Part shown: positions 34,924 to 46,567 of the stretch, piece by piece
How positions within the stretch are numbered: the first letter of the stretch is position 1
How the letters are laid out: every line of letters begins with the position of its first letter
Origin: Fimbriiglobus ruber
GTDB lineage: Bacteria > Planctomycetota > Planctomycetia > Gemmatales > Gemmataceae
Assembly: GCF_002197845.1 (NCBI RefSeq)
Contig: NZ_NIDE01000004.1
Span: forward strand, 372,001-436,000
DNA length: 64,000 nt
Direction of reading: 5' to 3'
The notes under the pieces: generated by a model
Database searches by the model: none
What the model was told of the DNA's origin: nothing
The model's input: only the letters and a program-made list of their open reading frames with translations
Program-made: the position numbers and the translations under genes

Positions 34924-35870
34924 CGGGCGGAAAACCGAACGTCCCGGCCGTGAGCGTCGCGATGGCCGCGAAGAACTACGCGCGGTTCCTGCCGGCGGCC
35001 ATCGGGTCGGTCCTCGCGCAGACGTGGGGCGACTGGGAACTGGTCGTCGTCGACGACGGTTCGACCGACGACACGCCTCGCGTCATTCGGCCGTATCTGG
35101 CCGACCCGCGGATCAAATACGTTCGCTCCGACCGGCTCGGCCAGGCGCGGGCCAAGAGCCTCGCCGCGCGACTGGGCCGCGGTCCCATCGTCGCGTTCCT
35201 CGACGCCGACGACGTGTGGTTCCCGACCAAGTTGGAAAAGCAGCTTGCCATACTCCGTGCGCAGCCGGACGTCGGCGTCTGCTTTTGTCGGCGGTCGCTG
35301 ATCGACGAAGACGGCCGCCCGCTACCGGCCTTGCCGGCCCCGCCCATCCCGCGGGGCCGCGTCCTCACCGACATCTTCCTCCGCAACTTCGTCTGCTTCT
35401 CCTCGACGCTGGTCCGCCGGGAGGTACTCGACCGCGTCGGGCTATTCGACCTGGAATGGGAACTGTCCATCGACTACGACCTGTGGCTGCGGGCCGCGAG
35501 ACATTACGAGTTCGATTACGTGGACGAGGAGTTGGTACTGTACCGGACGGGGCACGGGAATCTGTCGAAGCGGCTCGCCGACCGCGTGGCGGTCGCCGAC
35601 TCGATCATGACGCGGGCCATCGACCGCCGCGGGTTGGGTGCCGAACTTCCACCGGCCGCGATAGCGGAGGGGTACACGTCCACGTACATCGCGCTGGCGT
35701 ATACCCTGCGGCCGTCCGAGCCACTGGCGGCGGCGCGGTGGTACTGGGAAGCCCTTAAGTGGCCGGCGCGACGCGGGGAAGTAGCCCGGGGGTTGGTAGC
35801 GTCGGCGCTGGCGTGGGTGCGCGGGCGGCGAACGACGGGCGCGGCCGAGAACGCGGCGGTAAACCGCTGA
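34920..35870 (+). CDS. Family 2 glycosyltransferase
   Basis: 316 residues. ATG 34920 overlaps the stop of the CapK-like gene. It has the GT-A fold signature: VSVAMAAKNYARFLPAAIGSVL read in parts, the nucleotide-sugar motif DDGSTDD (45-51), the metal-binding DADD (95-98) and an acceptor-side SIDYDLWLR (ED-like motif replaced by IDYD). There is no membrane segment, so it should act at the cytoplasmic face. Together with the epimerase and CapK-like ligase it forms a small surface-glycan cassette. The donor and acceptor are unknown. A palindromic repeat starts two bases after the stop. Confidence 0.92.
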   Translation: MTGGKPNVPAVSVAMAAKNYARFLPAAIGSVLAQTWGDWELVVVDDGSTDDTPRVIRPYLADPRIKYVRSDRLGQARAKSLAARLGRGPIVAFLDADDVWFPTKLEKQLAILRAQPDVGVCFCRRSLIDEDGRPLPALPAPPIPRGRVLTDIFLRNFVCFSSTLVRREVLDRVGLFDLEWELSIDYDLWLRAARHYEFDYVDEELVLYRTGHGNLSKRLADRVAVADSIMTRAIDRRGLGAELPPAAIAEGYTSTYIALAYTLRPSEPLAAARWYWEALKWPARRGEVARGLVASALAWVRGRRTTGAAENAAVNR

Positions 35871-35871
35871 G

Positions 35872-36083
35872 GCAAAAGCAAAGAATGGCCACAAAAAGGC
35901 ACGAAAAGGCACGAAAAGTTAAAGACGAAGACAAATCAAAAGGCACTTGTGATCGATACGGTTTTGGTCAGATACCCACAACTCCTCTTCCCTCCCGACG
36001 GTCAATCCTGACCGTTCTCAACTCTGTCTTCTGCTTAATTTTTGTGCTTTTTTGTGCCCTTTTGTGGCTATTCTTGCTTTGCG
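35872..36083. repeat. Long imperfect palindrome between two convergent genes
   Basis: Arms of about 60 bp (35872-35933 and 36025-36083) are imperfect reverse complements built on a purine-rich GGCCACAAAAAGGCAC-type motif. The GC content is far below the neighbours. It fills the gap between the GT2 gene (stop 35870) and the DUF1501 gene (stop at 36084-36086) and could end transcription from both sides. Confidence 0.75.
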
Positions 36084-37445
36084 TTACGCCAGAATTTCCT
36101 TCATCACTTTGCCCCGGCTAATCGGTAGTGGGCGGTTGAAGGCGTCGCGGATCTCGGCTTCGGGGTCGAGGCCGAGGGAATCGAACATCGTCGCCGCCAG
36201 GTCTTCCGGGCTCGCCTGGCCAATTGTCGGGTAGGCACCGATCTTGTCGCTCGCCCCGTACACGAAGCCCGCCTTGGTGCCGCCGCCCGCGAGGACGGCG
36301 GTGTAGCACTGTGGCCAGTGATCGCGGCCGCCGTTGGAACTGATCCGGGGCGTCCGGCCGAACTCCCCGACCCACACGACTAGCGTCGAATCGAGCAGTC
36401 CGCGCTCGTGCAGGTCGAGGACCAGCGCGGAGAGCGTCTGGTCGGTGAGTGGGAGGAGTTCGTTCAGCCGGTTGGTCACGCTCTCGCCGTTGAACCCGTG
36501 ATAGTCCCACCCCTGGCCGGTTCCGCCGATCGCCCGCGAGAAATAGACGTTCACGAACTTCGCCCCGGCTTCGACCAACCGCCGGGCGAGCAGGCACGAC
36601 TGGCCGTAGGTCGTTCGGCCGAACCGCTCGCGCGTCGCCTTCTTCTCCCGGGTCAGGTCGAACGCCTCCTTGAACCGCGGTGACGTGAGCATTGACACCG
36701 CCCGCCGGTACGACTCGTCGACGCCACGGGCGACCGCGGACTTTTCCATCAGATCCGCCTGGGAGTCGATGAGTTTCAGGATCTCGGTCCGGCTCTCCAG
36801 GCGGCTCGGGGTTAGGCCGTCGGGCAGGCTCAATTCCGGCAGGCGGAAGTCGGCGCCGTTCGGGTCCTCGTTGACGAACAGCGGGTTGTGCGTCTTGCCG
36901 AGGAAACTGGCGTGCTGGCCCGGTGTGATCGACCCGTCCGCGATGACGTGCGGGAACGAGACGAACGTGGCCGCCCCCTTCGCGGCCGGGGCGAGTTTAT
37001 CCACAATGCTGCCGTAGGCCGGGAAGAGGTCGTTCGAGTCGCGGAGTCGCTGGTCGTCGGTCGGCGGGGCGATGCCGGTGAGGCTGTAGTAGCCGGCCGA
37101 GTTGTGGTTTTTCATCGGTGCCGTGTGCCGCATGCACCGGACGATGCACAACTTGTCTGTGATCTCCGCGACCCGCGGGAGCTTTTCGCAGACGAGCGTG
37201 CCCGGCACCCGCGACGACATCGGCTGGAACCACCCGCGCACCTTGTCCGGCGCGTCCGGCTTCATGTCGAACGTCTCGTGGTGTCCGGCCCCACCCCACT
37301 GGTGCAGGAAGATCACCGCCTTCGCGCGGGCCTTTGAGCGCGCCTTCTCGACAGCGGACAGCAGTTGCGGGTACGTCAGCCCGAGCAGCGACGCGCCGCC
37401 GACGCTGAGGGCAGTGCGGCGGGAAAGGGGAGTTAAACTTTCCAT
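36084..37445 (-). CDS. DUF1501 domain-containing exported protein
   Basis: 453 residues from the ATG at 37445 (an upstream in-frame ATG at 37484 lacks support). The N-terminus has a Tat-like signal (SRRTALSVGGASLLGL). DUF1501 hallmarks: AKAVIFLHQWGGAGHHETFDMKPDAP, read in parts, KLCIVRCMRHTAPMKNHNSAGYYSLTG, and the C-terminal VVWVGEFGRTPRISSNGGRDHWPQ. The fold resembles alkaline phosphatase/sulfatase-like enzymes. In planctomycetes DUF1501 genes commonly pair with DUF1549/DUF1553 genes, as here with 37576-39789 just upstream on the same strand. The biochemical role is unknown. A palindrome separates the two genes. Confidence 0.92.
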   Translation of the reverse strand: MESLTPLSRRTALSVGGASLLGLTYPQLLSAVEKARSKARAKAVIFLHQWGGAGHHETFDMKPDAPDKVRGWFQPMSSRVPGTLVCEKLPRVAEITDKLCIVRCMRHTAPMKNHNSAGYYSLTGIAPPTDDQRLRDSNDLFPAYGSIVDKLAPAAKGAATFVSFPHVIADGSITPGQHASFLGKTHNPLFVNEDPNGADFRLPELSLPDGLTPSRLESRTEILKLIDSQADLMEKSAVARGVDESYRRAVSMLTSPRFKEAFDLTREKKATRERFGRTTYGQSCLLARRLVEAGAKFVNVYFSRAIGGTGQGWDYHGFNGESVTNRLNELLPLTDQTLSALVLDLHERGLLDSTLVVWVGEFGRTPRISSNGGRDHWPQCYTAVLAGGGTKAGFVYGASDKIGAYPTIGQASPEDLAATMFDSLGLDPEAEIRDAFNRPLPISRGKVMKEILA

Positions 37446-37493
37446 CGTGACGTACCCGGAGAAGCAGGATCGAACTATCGACAAACTTCTGGA

Positions 37494-37577
37494 AGGCGAG
37501 CGGGGGACGTGAGTCCCCTGATTCTTCTGTGGGTGACTTCCGAACAGAATCAGGGGACTTACGTCCCCCGCTCGCCT
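37494..37577. repeat. Palindromic repeat, family A copy 1
   Basis: Arms 37494-37525 and 37546-37577 (32 bp) are reverse complements with one mismatch, loop 20 bases. The right arm overlaps the stop codon (37576-37578) of the DUF1549/DUF1553 gene. The terminal 30 bases (starting GCGAGCGGGGGA and ending CTGATTCT) match the palindrome at 46282-46434 at 27 of 30 positions, so both belong to one repeat family. Confidence 0.85.
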
Positions 37578-39789
37578 ATCTCCTTAACAAAAACTCTTTC
37601 GCGTTCACCAGCCCCCACGCCACGTCTTCCCACGCCGCCCGGCGGTCGACCGCGTGACCCGTGTACGCGAGCAATTTCACGCGCTCGACCTCGGACGGAT
37701 ACCGAGCGAGGGCGGATAGGTACAGGTCGTCTAGCACGTCCGAGTTGCTTTTGCCGGACGCTAACAACACGGAGAGCCGGTTGTCCGGGGCACGGATCAG
37801 GCCGTGGACGAGTTCGCCCGTGAGCAGTTGCAGCGCCTGCATCATGCCGCCGTCTTCGCTCCGCTCGCACTCGCACGTCAACAGACGATCGGGCTTGCCG
37901 AAAACCTTCAGGAAGCGCGGGCCCATCGCCTCTTTGCCGCGCCGGGCGGCCGGTGGAGGGGCGGGGACTTCGCCGGCGCGGGTGCCGTCCGGGTACCCCG
38001 GGAACTTCACCGGCGTACCGAGCGTCTGGCTCACCGCGTCCAGAAGTTGTTCGGCTTCGAGCGGTTGAATCAACGCCCGGGAGAAGTGTGTCTCGTCCGT
38101 GGCGTTCGTTTCGTTCGGCGTGGACGCGAGTTGGTAAACGCGCGAGGTCATGATGTACCGCACGAGTGGTTTGAGTCGGTATCCGCCCCGCGCGAACTCG
38201 GCCGCGAGGTGATCGAGCAGGGCCGGGTTAGCCGGCGGGTTGCTCACGCGGAAGTCGTCGTTAGGGTCGACGAGCCCGCGACCCGTCAGGTGGAACCAGA
38301 CGCGGTTCGCCTGGGCTTTCGCGAAGAACGGGTTCTCCGGCGCGGCGACCCAGTCGGCCAGCGCGCGGAGGCGGTCGGCGTTCCCGGTCAGGCTGCCGGT
38401 CGTCGTGCCGAGGAACTTCGGCACCGCGTCCCCGCCCCGGGGGTGCGCCAGTTCGCCGTCGTGCGTCGCCAGCACGAGTTGCTCGCCGACGAACTCGTGC
38501 TTGTCGAATTTGTCGCGACGGCCGTTCTCCAGCACGCGGTAATCGATTCGCCCGAAGAGGGCGACGAACCGGTGGTAATCGTCCTGGGTCCAGCGGTCGA
38601 ACGGGTGATTGTGGCACTTCGCGCAGCTCACGCGGAGTCCGAGAAATACCTGGGCGACCGACTCGGCTCGTTGATATGGGTCGCGAACGGCTCGGTAGAA
38701 GTTGGCCGCCGGGTTGACATACGTGCTACCCCGCGCGGCCAGGATTTCCCGGGCAAACTCGGTCAGCGGCTTATCCTCGGCGAGCCAGCCCTTGATCCAC
38801 CGGTGGAAAACCTGTACCCCCTTGTGATCGAGTGACTTTTCCTCGTTCCGTAGCAAGTCGGACCACTTTTGCGCCCAATAGGAGGCGAACTCCGGGCGGG
38901 CGAGCAGGTCGTCGATCAGCCGCACGCGTTTGTCCGGGGCGATGTCCGCCAGGAATCGCCGGGCCTCGGCCGCCGTCGGGGTGATGCCGCAGGCGTCGAG
39001 GTACGCACGGCGGAGGAAGACGGCGTCCGTCGCGAGGGCGGATGGCTTCAGCCGGAGTTGCCCGAGCTGGGCGTACACGAGACGGTCGATCTCGTTGTGA
39101 ACCGGTTCGCTCGCCAGGTCCGGCACCGGCCGGTTGGGGAGGAACGCGAGGCGGACGGGCACCTGCAAATCGAGATACCGCACCAGCACGACCAGTTCGC
39201 CGACCTGCTCGCGGATCACTTCACCCGTGGGCAGAACCTTCGCGACGCCGATGTTGTTCGTTTCGAAGGCGACGAGCCCGGTCACGTCGCGGACCGAGCC
39301 ATCGGAATAGCGGGCGGTCGCGGTCAACTTCACCCGGTCTTCCGGCTCGATCAGCACGCGGGACGGGGGCGAGACAACCAAGGAAACCAGCCGGGGCGTC
39401 CCGACCGGGTCGGGCCGGCAGCCGCCGGCGATCCAGTCTCGCAGGATCGCGTACTCGGTCCCGGACGGCCCGAACCGCACCCCGCCCTCGTGCGAAACTT
39501 GTCCCGTCGCTTTTTTCAGGAGCAGGCTTTCGGTCGGGCGAACCGGATCGGTCCGGCGGGCGAGCATGTCGCGGGTAAGCGTGACGTAGTCGGCGTCCGG
39601 GTCGAACCCCCGGAGGCTCAGTTTGAAGCCTCCCTTGCCGTTCAGGTTCCCATGGCAGGGGCCGGAGTTACAGCCGGCGCGGGAGAGTACGGCCGCCACG
39701 TCGGTATGAAACGAGACCGGGGCGCCGGCGCGAACCGTAGCACACGTGGGGACGAGCGCAATTGCGAGAGACAGGAGTGCGGGGCGCAT
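37576..39789 (-). CDS. DUF1549/DUF1553 protein with N-terminal cytochrome-like and Ig-like domains
   Basis: 737 residues with a signal peptide (~22 residues). Residues ~25-120 form a planctomycete cytochrome-c-like module with C40-x4-C45-H46 in GCNSGPCHG. Residues ~140-215 look like a BIG2 Ig-like domain (VKLTATARYSDGSVRDVTGL). DUF1549 follows (LRRAYLDACGITPTAAEARRFL ... YWAQKWSDLLRNEEKS) with CAKCHNHPFDRW, a CxxCH heme-type motif. DUF1553 ends the protein (NRVWFHLTGRGLVDP ... TCECERSEDG). The heme motifs suggest redox function in the periplasm, but the reaction is unknown for this family. It is the upstream partner of the DUF1501 gene in an apparent two-gene unit. Confidence 0.92.
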   Translation of the reverse strand: MRPALLSLAIALVPTCATVRAGAPVSFHTDVAAVLSRAGCNSGPCHGNLNGKGGFKLSLRGFDPDADYVTLTRDMLARRTDPVRPTESLLLKKATGQVSHEGGVRFGPSGTEYAILRDWIAGGCRPDPVGTPRLVSLVVSPPSRVLIEPEDRVKLTATARYSDGSVRDVTGLVAFETNNIGVAKVLPTGEVIREQVGELVVLVRYLDLQVPVRLAFLPNRPVPDLASEPVHNEIDRLVYAQLGQLRLKPSALATDAVFLRRAYLDACGITPTAAEARRFLADIAPDKRVRLIDDLLARPEFASYWAQKWSDLLRNEEKSLDHKGVQVFHRWIKGWLAEDKPLTEFAREILAARGSTYVNPAANFYRAVRDPYQRAESVAQVFLGLRVSCAKCHNHPFDRWTQDDYHRFVALFGRIDYRVLENGRRDKFDKHEFVGEQLVLATHDGELAHPRGGDAVPKFLGTTTGSLTGNADRLRALADWVAAPENPFFAKAQANRVWFHLTGRGLVDPNDDFRVSNPPANPALLDHLAAEFARGGYRLKPLVRYIMTSRVYQLASTPNETNATDETHFSRALIQPLEAEQLLDAVSQTLGTPVKFPGYPDGTRAGEVPAPPPAARRGKEAMGPRFLKVFGKPDRLLTCECERSEDGGMMQALQLLTGELVHGLIRAPDNRLSVLLASGKSNSDVLDDLYLSALARYPSEVERVKLLAYTGHAVDRRAAWEDVAWGLVNAKEFLLRR

Positions 39790-39944
39790 CGGGAGCCCGG
39801 AGGGGAAATTGGGGGTGCGGGTCGGCGGGTTGTTGTTTTAGTATGTCGGCCCGCGGGTGGGACATCAACACGTAAGATTCGGAAGAACCGGGTGCGGTCG
39901 GTCCCGCGGGCGCCCGGGTGAGACGGATCGGGGTAAACGCACGA

Positions 39945-40736
39945 ATGGCCAAGCAACCCGGCCGCCGGATCGCCCTCTCGCTCCCGCGCAAGTGGATCGC
40001 CGACCTGATGCACTTCAGCCGGCACGTCCCGCTCGTCACCGCGGAACGGCGGGCGGATTTAGCCCCCCTGGTCGCCGCCCGGGAGCAGGTGCCGGACCCG
40101 CCCGCTTGGGCGGCCCTGTTCCTCAAGGCTTACGCGATCGTCGCCGCCCGCACCCCGGCCCTCCGCCGCGCGTACATCCCCGTCCCGTGGCCGCACTTGT
40201 ACGAGTCCCCGGAGAGTTTCGCGTCCGTCGCCGTGGCGCGGGAATTTCAAGGCGAGCCGGCCGTGTTCTTCGGCCTCCTCCGCACGCCGGATTGCCAGCC
40301 GCTTCCCCAATTGTCGGCCCGGTTGCACGAGTTCAAAACCCACCCGGTCGAAACCATCCGCGTGTTCGCCCGGCTCATCCGGTACACCCGGTATCCGTTG
40401 CCAATCCGCCGGGTCATGTGGTGGCTGGGGCTGAATCTTTCCGGGAAGAAACGGGCGGATACGATCGGGACGTTCGGCCTCACGACCGTGAGCGGAGCTG
40501 GGGCGGGACTTTTGACCCCATTGGCCCCGGCCGCGACCATTCTCAATTACGGCCCGTTCGCGGCGGACGGCGGGATCGACCTGCGCCTGAATTTCGACCA
40601 CCGCGTGATGGACGGGATGACCGCGGCGGCCGCACTTCACGACCTGGAAAACGTGCTACGCGGCGAGATCGTCGCGGAATTGGAAGCCCTCGTGGGGGTC
40701 GGGGCGAGAGAAGAAGTTGTTGCCGAAGCGGGGTGA
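39945..40736 (+). CDS. Free-standing 2-oxoacid dehydrogenase E2-type acyltransferase domain protein
   Basis: 263 residues from ATG 39945 (GTG 39918 is an alternative). The C-terminal FDHRVMDGMTAAAALHDL contains the catalytic HRVxDG motif of E2 and chloramphenicol-acetyltransferase-like enzymes. LTTVSGAGAGLLTPLAPAATILNYG, read in parts, fits the preceding strand-turn region. There is no lipoyl or E3-binding domain, and the length equals one catalytic domain. The N-terminus (IALSLPRKWIADLMHFSRHVPLV) also matches such stand-alone proteins. It may acylate a small molecule or protein; no dehydrogenase complex genes are nearby. It is divergent from the DUF1549 gene at 39789. Confidence 0.8.
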   Translation: MAKQPGRRIALSLPRKWIADLMHFSRHVPLVTAERRADLAPLVAAREQVPDPPAWAALFLKAYAIVAARTPALRRAYIPVPWPHLYESPESFASVAVAREFQGEPAVFFGLLRTPDCQPLPQLSARLHEFKTHPVETIRVFARLIRYTRYPLPIRRVMWWLGLNLSGKKRADTIGTFGLTTVSGAGAGLLTPLAPAATILNYGPFAADGGIDLRLNFDHRVMDGMTAAAALHDLENVLRGEIVAELEALVGVGAREEVVAEAG

Positions 40737-40821
40737 GACTCGATGCGGGTGGGCGGTGCGATCGCGAGCAGGTGACCCCCGGGCGATGATCCATACACAC
40801 ACACGCGAATAAACACGCCGG

Positions 40822-43251
40822 TTACTTTCCGCCGAGGATTTTCTCAAGAAAATCATGCTCCTCCGTCGGCATCACATCGCGCGGATACATCTGCCCCGCG
40901 ACGTTCCCTTTCTTGTCGATCAGGACCGGGAAAATCGGGTAAGAAACGCCATAATCGGCCATCGTCTCGCAGCCGACGACCAGGCCGTTTCGACCCGCGA
41001 ACTTGGGGTCGTTGTGCAACAGCGCGACCCGGAACGGGAAGGTGAGCGCGTCCGGGGAGCGTTTGAGGGTTTTTGCGTTCTCCTTAACCCTTGTAGCGAA
41101 TCCCTCCGCCGTATCGATCGTCTTGTCTCGATCGACGACGACCACGATCACTTCGAGCCCCCGGTCTTTGTAAAGGTTGTAAAAGTCGTGTAGTTGGGCC
41201 ATCCAGTCGGCAGAGTAGCTGCCAATCTTTGCGTGGAAGTCGACCCAAAACATGAGCAGGACGGTTTTCCCCTTCAAGTCGGTGAGCGAGACCGGGTCGC
41301 CCTTCCAGCCTTTGATGTTCTTCAAGGGCGGTGCCGGCTTCCCGATCAGTTTGCCGAGATCGTTCGCCGGAACATCGAAACGGTCGAACGCCAATTCGGT
41401 CTGTCCGGCCGCGACGGTCACCTCCTTCCTGGTTCTCGTGTAATACGTGCCATCGGCCAGCAGGGTGTATTTGCCTGGCGGGACCGGAAAATCAAAGTGG
41501 CCGTTGGAGGAAATGAACCGTCCGTATTCGTAATCGTCCCGAAGGATGGACACACTCGTCCACCGTAACGTCGGGGCCGACGCGGATAGTTGGGAGCAAA
41601 CAATGCTTCCCGGCACTCGGCACTCCGGCATCAGGGTGACGGTCGGCCGCCCCGAGTTGACGAGAGACGCGGGCGTACAGATCACAAACCCGGCGAGTTT
41701 CCGTTCGGCGCTACGAACGAACAAATGCCCATAAGTCCCAGAGTTGACCGGGACTGTCGCCGTTCCGCCTGCACCGGTTTTCGTTGGACTCGTGGCCGTC
41801 GGCTCTTTTTCCCCCAGTTGGGTCATGATCATGGTCGAGACGACAGCCCCCTCGACCGGTTTGGCGTCTGGGCCGAAAACTTCGATGGTTGCATCTTTCG
41901 GCGTGGGCGTTCCGGGCTTGCGGCTCCGCTTGATCGTAAACAGGATGCGGTCTTTCCGACCTTTGATGTCAAACGTGGTCGGCCGCTGGTGGTCTTCGAC
42001 CATCCGACTCTCCAAACAGACTCTCACAGTGTCGTTGTCCAAAAACTGATAGATGCCCTGGATCAACCCGTCGGCCCGTGTGGGGTCGAGCAGCTTGACC
42101 ACCGGTTCTGTGCGTGTGAGGTCGATTGTTTTGGGGGATTTCGTGGGATCGATTTTGAACCCGGCTTTCAGCTCAGGGACGATATGCGGTCCGGGCGAAT
42201 ACGGGATCGCGAATTTCGTCAGCAACACCTCGTCGCCTTTGAAAATCCATCGCGATTCCCACACCCAGGGAAGTGCGCTCGTAGCCGACTCGATACCCGG
42301 CATTTCGGCCGCATCAAAAATCCATTCACCCTGGAGGCGCTCAACGTCCGTCTTTTCCTTCCCGATCGGCCTGACGGCACTCGGGGTAGGCGGCTTGTCT
42401 TTCGGCTCGCCGGCCCGAGGAGCGGCGGCGAGTGCCACGGCTCCGACCAGTCCGACCATAGCTACCACGCCCGCGAGGGTCGCGGCGGCCACTGTTTTCA
42501 ACGTCATCATGCGTAACACTCCGTTCGCGATGCTGATGGCCCGGGCAGAAGGGGTGACAGATTCCTGACACGCGAACCCAAGGGCCGCCCGAGTCACGCC
42601 CGCGACCGACGCGACCGTGTCCGCGGCTCCGGCGGCCACCTCCGCCAGATACGCACTCCACCCGGCCGCCGAGAGCGTGATGCCTCGGCGGACGAGCCGG
42701 GCGCGGAGGAGATCCTTGCCCCGCGTTACCCACCCGGACAGCGTTCCCAACGGGCACCCGAGTAGCCGTGCGGCTTGTTGATACGTCATGCCCTGGAGGC
42801 AGCATAAAACGAGCGCCACCCGGTACTTATCCGGCAAGTGGTTCAACTCGTCGTCCAAAGCCGCGGATAACTCAGCCGCGTCCGCATCGAAGGCAGTGGC
42901 CGGCACGTCGGGCAGGGGAGGCATGTCATCTGGCCGACGGGTGCGGACTCGGACCGCGCACCGATAAGCGACGCGGGCGAGCCAACCGCCGAGTGCTGCC
43001 GGGCGGCGGACGCCGTCCGCTCGCCGGGCGAGAACGAGAAACGCGGCCTGGGCCGCGTCCTCGGCGTCGTGGGCATGCCCGAGAACGCGCAGGCAGACCC
43101 CGTAAACGAGCCGCTGGTATCGCCACACGAGAAGTTCAAAGGCCGTCCCGTCGCCGGTCGCCGCGAATCGGGCCAGGAGATCCGCGTCGGCCGTCTGGCC
43201 CAGCGGGTCCGGGCGGCCGGCGGCGATCGCGGATAGCGAGTGGTCGGGCAT
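40822..43251 (-). CDS. ECF sigma factor fused through a membrane helix to TIGR03067-like and redoxin-like domains
   Basis: 809 residues from the ATG at 43251, with AAGGAT upstream; the frame extends to 43383 but without a better start. Sigma region 2 lies at ~25-90 (DADLLARFAATGDGTAFELL, WRYQRLVYGVCLRVLGHAHDAEDAAQAAFL) and region 4 at ~135-190 (LPDKYRVALVLCCLQGMTYQQAARLLGCPLGT). A membrane helix at ~250-277 (AAATLAGVVAMVGLVGAVAL) leads to a TIGR03067-like domain (DVERLQGEWIFDAAEMPG), a beta-rich segment and a C-terminal redoxin/TlpA-like domain. In the last, the CxxC site is replaced (FWVDFHAKIGSYS, ~residue 667), so it is unlikely to do disulfide exchange. Sigma factors with large C-terminal extensions are typical of Gemmataceae. 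The extension probably senses an envelope signal, a guess from topology. It is divergent from clpC. Confidence 0.9.
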   Translation of the reverse strand: MPDHSLSAIAAGRPDPLGQTADADLLARFAATGDGTAFELLVWRYQRLVYGVCLRVLGHAHDAEDAAQAAFLVLARRADGVRRPAALGGWLARVAYRCAVRVRTRRPDDMPPLPDVPATAFDADAAELSAALDDELNHLPDKYRVALVLCCLQGMTYQQAARLLGCPLGTLSGWVTRGKDLLRARLVRRGITLSAAGWSAYLAEVAAGAADTVASVAGVTRAALGFACQESVTPSARAISIANGVLRMMTLKTVAAATLAGVVAMVGLVGAVALAAAPRAGEPKDKPPTPSAVRPIGKEKTDVERLQGEWIFDAAEMPGIESATSALPWVWESRWIFKGDEVLLTKFAIPYSPGPHIVPELKAGFKIDPTKSPKTIDLTRTEPVVKLLDPTRADGLIQGIYQFLDNDTVRVCLESRMVEDHQRPTTFDIKGRKDRILFTIKRSRKPGTPTPKDATIEVFGPDAKPVEGAVVSTMIMTQLGEKEPTATSPTKTGAGGTATVPVNSGTYGHLFVRSAERKLAGFVICTPASLVNSGRPTVTLMPECRVPGSIVCSQLSASAPTLRWTSVSILRDDYEYGRFISSNGHFDFPVPPGKYTLLADGTYYTRTRKEVTVAAGQTELAFDRFDVPANDLGKLIGKPAPPLKNIKGWKGDPVSLTDLKGKTVLLMFWVDFHAKIGSYSADWMAQLHDFYNLYKDRGLEVIVVVVDRDKTIDTAEGFATRVKENAKTLKRSPDALTFPFRVALLHNDPKFAGRNGLVVGCETMADYGVSYPIFPVLIDKKGNVAGQMYPRDVMPTEEHDFLEKILGGK

Positions 43252-43630
43252 TTTTTGAATCCTTCGAACAGGAACTCCACTCTCAATTAGTGCCAGGGAA
43301 ATTGGCGGCGCATGCGCGAGGTCGGGCGATTCGGGAAGATTTGTGAGCAGATCCGTTCCGCTTGACCCCCTCGTTTCAGGCACCTACAATTTCGCAGCTT
43401 TCGGCCATCCTTGAAACTTGTTGGTCGCCCGCGAACTCGGCCACGCGTGGAGCACCGGGTCGGATTTCGCCGCGGTTGGTATCCGTGGCCCCCGGCGCAT
43501 ATGATGAGTGTGTGTAGACGAGACGAAAAGACAGGGGCGCACGACGCGCGGCAACGAAGCAAAAGTGTTACTCTCGCAGCCCCGACCGGGAACGGGAGGG
43601 GCGACCCGACTTCAGCCGGAGACGGTCCCG
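43252..43630. other. Divergent intergenic region between the sigma-factor gene and clpC
   Basis: About 380 bp without a supported gene. CTTGAAA at 43410-43416 matches the -35 of sigma32-type heat-shock promoters, but no CCCCAT-type -10 follows at the right distance, and no CIRCE element is seen. The region should hold promoters for both genes. Confidence 0.4.
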
Positions 43631-46174
<2,544 letters not shown>

Positions 46175-46200
46175 TCGGTAAATCGCATCAGTTAACGACG

Positions 46201-46228
46201 ACGGGCGGCCTTTCGGGCCGCCCGTTTT
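46201..46228 (+). terminator. Rho-independent terminator of clpC
   Basis: A 10-bp perfect GC stem (46201-46210 with 46216-46225), 5-base loop, then TTTTCGTTTG. It starts 26 bases after the clpC stop. Confidence 0.85.
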
Positions 46229-46281
46229 CGTTTGTGTCGAGAATAAGACGTTCGTTTATTCCTATATCCAGACGTCTTCAG

Positions 46282-46434
46282 GCGAGCGGAGGATGTGATT
46301 TCTCTGATTCTCAACCCTGAAGAAACGGCCCGATTTCGTTCGCCACAACTCATGATTGAGCAAGGAGTTCGCGACGACACAATCGGACCGTTTCTTCAGG
46401 GTTGAGAATCAGAGGAATCACATCCCCCGCTCGC
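46282..46434. repeat. Palindromic repeat, family A copy 2
   Basis: Arms 46282-46328 and 46388-46434 (47 bp) are reverse complements with two mismatches, separated by 59 bases whose ends also pair partly. The outer 30 bases match the palindrome at 37494-37577 (27 of 30). It lies after the clpC terminator and before the next gene. Its structure, paired ends with a variable centre, resembles a MITE-like or REP-like element. Confidence 0.85.
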
Positions 46435-46567
46435 TGTTGAGAGCTGATGTGATTCGCCCGCCTGCTCACACGGGCCGCTAATATTTGACCCACCCCTCTC
46501 CGGGTTCTACCAACATGTACGGCCGTTTCGCGCCCGAGGGCGGCTCCGTACTTGCGGACGAGAACTT

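Noticed and set aside
43410-43416. Heat-shock sigma32-type promoter for clpC
   Set aside because: Only the -35 (CTTGAAA) matches; no suitable -10 was found.
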